Shown here: positions 56,554 through 64,000 of the stretch, in pieces
Position numbering within the stretch: position 1 is the stretch's first letter
Layout of the letters: each line of letters begins with the position of its first letter
DNA from: Chromera velia
Lineage: Eukaryota; Sar; Chromeraceae
Length of the DNA stretch: 64,000 nt
Direction: 5' to 3'
Assembly (NCBI GenBank): GCA_018398765.1
Contig: JAHBMJ010001095.1
Location: 53,575-117,574, forward strand
Notes under the pieces: model-generated
Database searches by the model: none
Told to the model about the DNA's origin: nothing
Seen by the model: only the letters and a program-made list of their open reading frames with translations
Made by a program: the position numbers and the translations under genes

Positions 56554-59500
56554 ATGTTTTCTGGAGCCTTCTGCAGAAAGCGTATGGAGAGGGAGAGGGA
56601 GAGGGAGAGGAAGGGAAGCGTCTGTTCTGAGATGCTCATGGTCGTGAAGGTTCAAGGGCAGACGCCCGAGAAGCAGTCAGAACATGCTGAGAAGCTCCTA
56701 AAGGAGGTAGCTCGGTTCGCTGACTGGGAATCCTCCACGCAGGACGAGGACGTTGTGTTTCTGATTGGGGACGTTCAAGTGGAGGCTCTGAATTCCTGTG
56801 TGGCTAAAATCAAATTCCTTGCTGCAGACGCCGGCATTCCTCTCGAGTCCGTCTCCGTGGTTGACCAGACAACGATCGACCCCAGATTCCGCAGAGGCCT
56901 CTGTCTCTCTTGGACCCTTCCTCCGACAGAAACAATTCGGAGGGCGTTGGACACAGAGGCTGCTTTTTATTTTGATTTCATGAAACATCTTTGTACTTGG
57001 TTGGGGCCTGTGACACTTTTAGGCGTGTTCTTTTTTGTTCGGTCCGTGTTGTACGGTGTGACTGTGGATGAGGACAGCTACATGCCCATTTTTGGATTGA
57101 TCATTATCTTGTGGGCAGCGCTAGTTGTGCGATTTTGGGAACGGAGGGAGGCGGGATTGAAGCTCGAGTGGGCACAACAAACTCGTCACGGGGGAATGAG
57201 TGATCTTGATTTTGTTGAGGGAGACGCCCAAATCTTCAAACGGGCCCTCAAACACTTCGCGGCTTTCTGTGTTGCGGTGCCTTACCTGTTCTTGGCATTT
57301 GCTTTCATTGTCGTTTCCATGAACTTTCAGGGGTATGTCGGAGTGACAAGTCGGGGCCTCGCAGCGCCATCCGAACTCGTATGGACCGAGGCACTTATCT
57401 TCATCCCTCAGGTCCGTCAGCATTGATGGGAACGGCTGTTTGCCCAAGAGGTGTTCACGTGACTGCAAGAATACTGAATGTCTCCCTGTCCTTTCTATGT
57501 CAGTGCCTGCCTCGCGCTGACTTTGATTTCTTAATTCTCGTTTGTTTGTTGAGGGGGGATGTTTACTCGTTCCCTTTTTGCATGAGATTGGATCGTTCTG
57601 GCGGCCTGCGTGCTCGTTCAGGTTGCGCGTTTCGCTGCTCCCGGAGGTCTGTTCGATGCTGAAGGCCTTTTCTCCTCCCTGGTCCCTGTTGCCGTCCACG
57701 TGGCGGTGGTCGCGTTGCTGAACGAGGGGTTCCAACTCCTGATGAGATGGGCCTTCAGCGGTGATGATGCCGAGCTTGTTATTGCATACAGGTAAGCGCG
57801 GGGAGTTTAATACTTGGCGAGTGCATGTGTGGAAGGTGGGTGTTCAATGAGGTTTTCGTATTGCATCTCTTGAACCATGCAGGAGACAGTAGGGGGGGGC
57901 TGTACCTGTGCCTTTGGTTGCTTTCGTTGTGAATGTGATTTCTCGAATGAAGAAGATGAAGTTCATTCTGCCCTGCTTTTCGTCCTCTCTCTATTTCTAC
58001 CGTTGTCACTTTCCCATTTCTGTTTCGATCATTGTTTAATCTTTTGATTCAGGTTCGCCTTCGAGAGCTTCGACGCGTACCTCCCTCCCCTGTACCTGGC
58101 TTTCGTTCAATTCAACGTCCACAAGCTGAGGAGGGAGCTGCTCTCTGTGTACGCAGTGGATGTCGTCAGACGGTTGTTCCTCGAGTCGGGCGTCCCTCTC
58201 GCGCAGAGGGCACTGAGGCAATGGGGGGGATGGGGAAGGAGAAGAAGTCGGGTCCTGTATAAAACAGGGAGTGGTGAGGGGACACGAATTCGTTCCGGGT
58301 CTGCAGTCGCTGAGGAGATCGCGAGGGGTTTTGGGACTGAATCTGCGGGGGGTGTTGGGTCTTCCTCCTCATCCCTTCTGCTCGGTGGGGGAGACGGTGC
58401 AGAGAGGATGGGGAAGCTCGTGGCACTTCTTGATGGAATGGAGGGAGACGCGGAGTCTTTTGATGACCTGATGGAGGTCTCTATCGAGTTCGGGTACTGC
58501 GTCCTGTTCGCAGCCGCCCTTCCTCTCGGCCCCCTCCTCTTTTTGATTGCGTCCATCGTGGAGAGCAGAAGCGATCTCTTCAAGTCAGCCTCTCAGACAG
58601 GGAGTCAGCCTTCCGACAATTCAAGAACTAAGCAAAATTTGCAGGGAATGACGGAGCAAAGAGGGACAGTCAGTCCGAGGCAGAAAGAACGCCTAGTGAG
58701 AATAGGCGATTGATTCATGATGCCCTTCCAATCTTGCTAGCTGTTCACCGGCACTGAAGTCGAGAGGAGGCCACACACTGAAGCACAGCCCTTGATCCAA
58801 AATCTGACTGGTCGGAATCTGGAATGCATGTTTCGTTCGTTTCTGCTGTTCCTCTCCTCTCCTCTTTCTGTTCCTTCCATTCATGCAGGTATCTGACATT
58901 GTATCGCCCCCCTGCCCGAACTGGCCGTGTGGGCATCGGCGTGTGGACCTCCGTGCTCCAAGCGTTGGTGATCCTGGGGGCAGCCAGCAACGCGTTCATC
59001 GTTGGTTTGTCGTCTGAGCAGTTGGCTTCTTGGATGCCTCACCTGTTCCTGTTCGCTCCCGGCAGGGAGGGGAGCGAGGCAGATCTGACAACGTTTCGCA
59101 TGAACATCGGGTCATTTCCCTCAAGAAGGACGCTGAGGTTCGATGAGGTCGAGGGGGAGCCTGATGCTGTGCTGAGACTTGGAATGGGCAGGTAGGGTGG
59201 GTGGGAGAGGGCATGCACATACATTGGCAGGGAGACACGATGGATTTCGCCTTCAACCGTGTATTAACAGAGAATCAGTCTAGCTGTAGAAGAAAAAAAG
59301 TCTCATGTAGAATGCCTGTCTGGGGGATCTTTCTTCTCGTCTGCCAGGGTTGTGTGTGCTCAAGAGTTTGGGGCCGTTTATGTCCTTCGTTTTTTCTTTC
59401 TTGTCAACTTGTATTTGTCTCTCCTCATTATTTGGATGTTGGTTGGGTTGTTAGAGGTGTGCGTTCGCCTCTTCTCAGATATCTGCATTTTGGACTTTTT

Positions 59501-60050
59501 CTTTCTAGTGAATCAACTCTGGGCTTCTTCGGGCTGCTTTCCGTGTTTATGGTTTTTCCATACCTTCCTTTGTTTGGTACCAAGTGAGGTTGTCTGGGTG
59601 TAGTGTGAGTTCTCTGGCCTGGATTCCTTCCTGGAAGTCCATGTGGTCTCTCAAACAGAGATGCACACACACACAGACACACACACGCGCACGCACTAGC
59701 GCGCGCACAGTGTCGGTCGACCTTTCGTTCTGGCTGTGACAAGCTATGAAGTAGGGGGAAAGAAAGACTGTCAGGCAGGCGGGTTTCTTTTCCCCTCATG
59801 GTTGGTGGATGTTTGTGTGTGTGGATGCAGGTACGTTGTCGGTCTATCTGTCCTCTTGGAGCACACCCTGGTCCTCCTGGTTCTTTTGGTCTTTTGGACT
59901 GTCCCCTCTGCCCCTGTGGAGGTGCGACGGGAGAGGCAGAAGAGGTTCCAGAGGCAGGTCGAGAGGACCCTCAGAGACCACTCGGAGAGCTTCAGACCTC
60001 AGGGAAGTCCCAAAGGGGAAACCCAAAGTCTGAGGGGGAAAGAAGAATGA
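56554..60050 (+). CDS. Anoctamin (TMEM16) family membrane protein
   Basis: TMEM16 proteins are calcium-regulated lipid scramblases or chloride channels with ten membrane helices; which activity this one has is not deducible. Exons 56554-57411, 57622-57791, 58053-58583, 58889-59191 and 59831-60050 all join in phase (693 aa). Family landmarks in order: TM1-2 hairpin (WLGPVTLLGVFFFVRSVLYG, IFGLIIILWAALVVRFWERR), the VARFAAPGG-LFDAEG segment, ESFDAYLPPLYLAF, MEVSIEFGYCVLFAAALPLG then IASIVESRSD, the RP...GIGVW stretch before TM9, and TM10 with VVGLSVLLEHTLV. The acidic residues of the Ca site are in part visible in the VESRSD segment. The N-terminal cytosolic domain is short. The start is the first ATG; a Met at 56632 is also possible because the intervening residues are just Glu/Arg repeats. 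An unused exon-like segment lies at 59349-59458. Confidence 0.88.
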
Positions 60051-60955
60051 ATTCATGGACGAGGAAAATGAAGGAATGCAGTGATCCATGGAGAGGTGCC
60101 TCGATGAATCAGTCAGCGTCAGAGCGAGTGTGCGGGAGAAATATGTCATCAAAACTTTGAATGTGGAAGATGAGCGAGAGTGTTCAGAAATCAGAAAAGC
60201 AGGGCCGGCGTACGTGACCCGAAAGACAGAGCACTGAATTGAAGAGTCTGCGTGTCCCTCGAATGTTGGTCACTGTGGGGCTTCCCACAAACTACCCATG
60301 CATCTATCTTCTGAGACCGTCGTCGAGACGGCATGCTGAAGAAAGTCTTCAGACAGTCTGTTCACGATTTGGTATGCTGTACGCGTGTCTTGTTCTTGCT
60401 TCACAAAATCTATCTCTGACAGGCAAAAAGTGTATGGATTGACTTTTTTTGTGTATGCGTGCAATTGGCCAGTGACTCGTTTACGTTGCATGCAGCATTC
60501 GTGCATGTGCTGAATTATACACACACAGCAGTGTGAAATAGGCTGAACGTGGAAATACAGTCTGCATGAAGTGGAAACCGCCGTGAAACCGGAAACGGAT
60601 TGCCCCTCCAAATGAAAACCTGTAGAGTATTGTTTATAGACTGTTACTAACTGTTACTATGACTTTATGAAATCAATATAAAATTCTTATTGAATACTTA
60701 CTATAGTTAGTCTAGCGATTTGGTCTCGATCCTGGCTCAATTTGTCCAAGTGACCACTTTTTTTTATTTCTTTTTTAGAAATTTAGATTCAATCTTAAAG
60801 TGATCAAATTTCAAGTTCTAGACTTACTACTCTTCAAGTTTTGTTTCAGTTATTGTTTTAATTATACCACTGGTAGATAAAAAGGAAAAAATCGTTAAAA
60901 AAAAAAAAAGAAACAGAATCAAGAGCTAAATAAGGGGAATGTTCTAGTCTTTTAA
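60051..60955. other. Intergenic
   Basis: No gene seen. The first 500 bp are of gene-like composition (probable 3' UTR). From about 60610 the sequence is AT-rich and leads into the MITE. Confidence 0.5.
60948..60955. repeat. Target-site duplication, left (TCTTTTAA)
   Basis: Exact 8-bp match to 61400-61407, flanking the MITE. Confidence 0.85.
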
Positions 60956-61399
60956 CACACTGTGCTGTTTAATTAAGAGTAACTACCGGCCCTTCTTAGA
61001 AGGCTTTTGATTACCATCAATTTGGTAACTAGGGGAGGCTGAGGGAACTACCGCTACTATGGTAATCTGGCAGTATCTGCCCACAAATGTGTTGCATCGA
61101 GATCTAATGTAAGAGAAACGCACTAAGAAACACACCTTTGAAAACTCTGTACGAATACAGTACGATGTAAAAAAGATGATTTTTAAACGTTTTGCAATAC
61201 ATCCATCTGTAATACTCGATTTACCCACTAGTTTCAAGTTGTTTAGTTTAAAAGGACGATTACCACTGTTTTGGCTACCAAAACAATAGGAATCAATGTG
61301 ACTCTGCATGATTACCGTTACCATAAAAATTGTTACCAAGCGGTCTAACGGCCGCCTGGGTAACTAAACTAAGTTGGTTACTCCTAACAGCACAGTGTA
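60956..61399. mobile_element. MITE with 8-bp target-site duplication (hAT-like)
   Basis: A 444-bp element. The left end CACACTGTGCTGTT...GAGTAAC is inverted at the right end (GTTACTCC TAACAGCACAGTGTA), with a six- to seven-base TAATTA insertion in the left copy. It is flanked by an exact direct repeat TCTTTTAA at 60948-60955 and 61400-61407. Eight-base duplications are the mark of hAT-type transposition. GGTTAC/GTAACC-like words recur near both ends. It has no transposase; the 118-codon minus frame inside is unrecognised. Confidence 0.85.
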
Positions 61400-61407
61400 T
61401 CTTTTAA
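61400..61407. repeat. Target-site duplication, right (TCTTTTAA)
   Basis: Exact 8-bp match to 60948-60955. Confidence 0.85.
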
Positions 61408-61660
61408 AGAATGTTTGAGAGTCAAATTCATACATAGCGGGAAGGCCCTAGGGCGGAACATATCAATCAATCAATCAATCAATCAAATTGAGACTTTATA
61501 TTTGATTTTGAATTAAAGTGTTAAAGCTACCTAGAAAACTACCTAAATTGAATAGTAAATTCTAGCAGGTACTTAATTTTGCTATTTATATAATCTACTG
61601 ATCTAGGATTCAATTATTTTTTTGCGATCGAGAATTTTGTAGGAAAACTTAATTTTAAAA

Positions 61661-61739
61661 AATGTTACTGACAGACAGACCTAGAGACAGACAGACAGAC
61701 TATATGTTTCTTCTTCTCCCTTCTTTTCTTCATGGACAC

Positions 61740-61774
<35 letters not shown>

Positions 61775-61965
61775 TATATGTTTCTTCTTCTCCCTTCTTT
61801 TCTTCATAAATACAATAGACAAAAAGAAAGAGAGCAACAAAGACAAAAGAACATCACGAAAACACACAGACAGACTATATGTTTCTAGACAGACTATATA
61901 TTTCTTCTTCTCCCTTCTTTTCTTCATGAACACAACAGACAAAAAGAAAGAAAGAACAAAGACAA
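61661..61965. repeat. Compound tandem repeat ((GACA)n plus about 75-bp unit)
   Basis: Three copies of a unit made of GACAGACAGAC, TATATGTTTCTTCTTCTCCC and TTCTTTTCTTCAT, starting near 61677, 61745 and 61868-61890. The later copies extend into AGACAAAAAGAAAGA. Confidence 0.8.
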
Positions 61966-62404
61966 AAGAACAGCACCAACAATCAAACAGCGTGGGCAGG
62001 GGGCCCGAAAGGTGAGACTAGAAGGTGAGAGTTAAGCGCCCCTTGCCTCTCCACCTCCCGACAGACTTTCACGTGATCACTAGTTTCACACGCTACTCCT
62101 CTGCTGCTTCCACTCAAGACAAGAAAGAGAAGAAAAGAAAACAAGGCAAGAAAAACCAACAAAAATTAAAAATGACAACAAAACGAAAAAAGAAAACTGC
62201 ACGTGGGGACCGGCACCGTCATGTTCTTTAGACAGAGGTGGGGGGGTGGGGGGGCGTCCCTGCGGAGGGGGATTTCTTCTGATGTTGTGTCTTCGTATCT
62301 TGCGGGAGGACTCTTTCGGCGGTAACGAAACTCTCCAAAGTCCCATACCAAAGGAGCGACGGTGCTCAGTTGCTTGAACCTTCTCTAAAACCTCTTCTCT
62401 CTCC

Positions 62405-62722
62405 TCAGGACTCCTGCTCTGACGGTGAGTCATACGTGGACCCATTGTTTGCGCGCTCGCTGTGGGGTGAAAGGGAAGGGGCGGATCCAGGTGTGATGGG
62501 GGATGGGAGCTCCCCCTCCATCCCTTCTTGGGAGTGTGGGTCTTGATGTTGTTGGTCTGTAGAGACCGGGATGGGGGCGGGAGCTGGAACGGGTTCGGCA
62601 AGGGCGGCTGCACTGGAACTGGAACTGTTCTCATCTATTCTGTGCAATCTTCTTGACTTTCCTGGTGACGATCTTCTCCAAGGGGGTTGTTGCGGGGGGG
62701 CGGGCGGGAGGACACAATACAG
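62405..62722 (-). CDS. Possible terminal exon of an unknown gene (partial)
   Basis: The minus frame is open to a stop at 62405 and reads QQPPWRRSSPGKSRRLHRID, then Ser/Ala/Pro-rich sequence to DSPSEQES. The upstream limit is set only by a pyrimidine-rich stretch near 62690-62722, so the acceptor is a guess. Low-complexity content makes chance openness possible. Other frames of the same stretch continue left with RS- and PP-rich peptides. Treat as tentative. Confidence 0.25.
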   Translation of the reverse strand: MYCVLPPAPPQQPPWRRSSPGKSRRLHRIDENSSSSSAAALAEPVPAPAPIPVSTDQQHQDPHSQEGMEGELPSPITPGSAPSLSPHSERANNGSTYDSPSEQES

Positions 62723-64000
62723 ACAGACGTACAGAGACGACAGGCTGAATGAAAGAGGATTCCGAATGAGTATGTCCAGGCATCCAATTGGAGTCCTCCG
62801 CTGCTTCAGACGCGAAGGGAAGCAGAATTCCCGAAGGAAGGCAGAGAGAGGCAGAAAGGGAAGGAAGGATACACTGCCAAGGTCGGTTGAGCCGCACTAA
62901 AGTGACTCACATCCATCCTGGGAGATTCATCTTTCAAACTGATCCCCCTCCCAACTGCCCCTTTCCCCCACAACGAAAGAAACTGCGTGCTCGAAAATGC
63001 GTGTGAAGAAAGGGAGGCTGAAGAGCATGACAAGACGCGTGAAAGACTTGGGGGACGAAGGAAGGAAACACAGAAGAAAGAGGGAGGGAAAGAGAAAGAG
63101 AGAGAAACACAAAGCAATGCAAAACGACAGAAAAGCCCCCCATCACGTGTCAGGGAGGCAGACGGGCGTGCATCGACAGACATAAACAATCAGACATACA
63201 AACAGACAGGAAGGACAAGCGGATTGATTGACAAATGTACCCCTGAGCCGGGTATCTCGGCCCATTTCCATGTCCATCGACGGGTCGGAAAGGGACGAAG
63301 GCGGGAGAGACACGGTGAATCATGAAGCCTGCCAAAAACGACAAACAAGAAGGCCGCCATAACCCTCCTCACCCCCCCAAATGGAAACAAGGACCGGCTG
63401 ACAAATCACAACGACGACAGCCATGACACGCAATCACGACTTCTCATTCATTCACTCACACACACATTTTCCTTTCTACATGGGGTCCTTTCTGTGAGTG
63501 GGGTGTTGGGAGGTACAAAAAAACATAAATGGAGAATTAAATTGGCAGAAGCCTGAAAGAAATGAACTTGCTGCCATTTGAAGAGGAGAAGAAACCGGAT
63601 GAAACGAGGGAGGGAGAAACGTACATGCACAAGGTTCATTCAAACGACAAACGGCCCAGTCCCAAGCACATGTTGCTCTCTTTGCACTGCTCACAGATTT
63701 CTTGAGGGAACAAAAATGGTCGCGGTCAGAAGTAAACAAGGGAGCGGAGACCGCTGTCTGCTTCTGGTTGGACGCTGCCGACAGGCAGGAAAAAAAGGTA
63801 AAGATCATCTCTCTCTCTCTCTCTCTCGACCCCAAGAACATTCCAGATTTGGGGCCCATTTTCGTCCCCTCTTGCTTCTTCGTCTTACGTTTGCATCGAT
63901 GCAAAGCTTTCGTCGATGCTCTGTATTCTTTCTTTCTAGTGCTGAATAGAAGGCATTTAGTGGAAAACAGAAAAAGGAAGCGCTGCAGCACCACAAAGAG
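62723..64000. other. No supported gene
   Basis: Purine-rich runs (GAGA, GGAAGGAAG) and short microsatellites dominate. I see no splice-supported exon or known protein to the window end. Confidence 0.5.

Noticed and set aside
63476-63994. 172-codon minus frame at the window end
   Set aside because: Composition-driven (purine-rich plus strand), with no known motif and no clear splice sites.
1-64000. CRISPR array
   Set aside because: The tandem repeats seen have no uniform short repeats with unique spacers of constant length, and the DNA is eukaryotic.

Overview
The window is nuclear DNA from a eukaryote. Its genes are split by introns with GT..AG borders, typically a pyrimidine-rich tract ending in TGCAG, and most introns carry microsatellites ((GT)n, (TC)n, (GCAG)n, (TCTG)n). 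I see no bacterial operon structure. Roughly one gene per 7-8 kb, pyrimidine/GT-rich introns, long disordered Pro/Ser/Gly tails, a cellular RNA-dependent RNA polymerase and an anoctamin together suggest an alveolate alga, most likely a chromerid such as Chromera velia. That assignment is inference; I could not run a search.

Layout. 1-5.45 kb is a sharply different, AT-rich mosaic of short cassettes bounded by inverted CCCACACACACAG-type ends. 5.77-9.99 kb (+) is a leucine-rich-repeat (ribonuclease-inhibitor-like) gene. 10-14.1 kb is repeat-rich, with an ORF broken in a T run. 14.14-22.33 kb (+) is a 12-exon cellular RNA-dependent RNA polymerase (RDR/QDE-1 family). 24.94-27.30 kb (-) is a small three-exon gene of unknown function, with large microsatellites in its introns. 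28.44-32.59 kb (+) is a six-exon homologue of the animal C11orf65/MFI protein.

33.4-41.4 kb is a mobile-element district. It holds an open non-LTR reverse transcriptase frame, a 4.1-kb stretch bounded by a 17-bp terminal inverted repeat that contains a decayed second RT C-terminus, a 295-bp-arm palindrome, and diverged tandem repeats. An assembly gap lies at 41721-41899.

43.26-44.17 kb (-) is a glyoxalase/VOC-fold protein. 46.10-48.6 kb (-) is an unknown multi-exon gene. 49.1-50.0 kb is a palindromic repeat lying between that gene and an intronless phosphomannomutase (50.37-51.11 kb, +). 54.31-55.91 kb (-) is a His-rich, low-complexity protein of unknown function. 56.55-60.05 kb (+) is a five-exon anoctamin/TMEM16. 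60.96-61.40 kb is a MITE with a perfect 8-bp target duplication, followed by tandem GACA repeats and a doubtful exon on the minus strand.

The genes do not form one pathway. Three pairs are head-to-head: the 185-aa gene with the C11orf65 homologue, the 46-48 kb gene with PMM, and the His-rich gene with the anoctamin. Exon models were built by hand from splice signals and reading-phase agreement. Where phases agree through the whole chain (RDR, C11orf65 homologue, anoctamin, the 185-aa gene) I trust them most.
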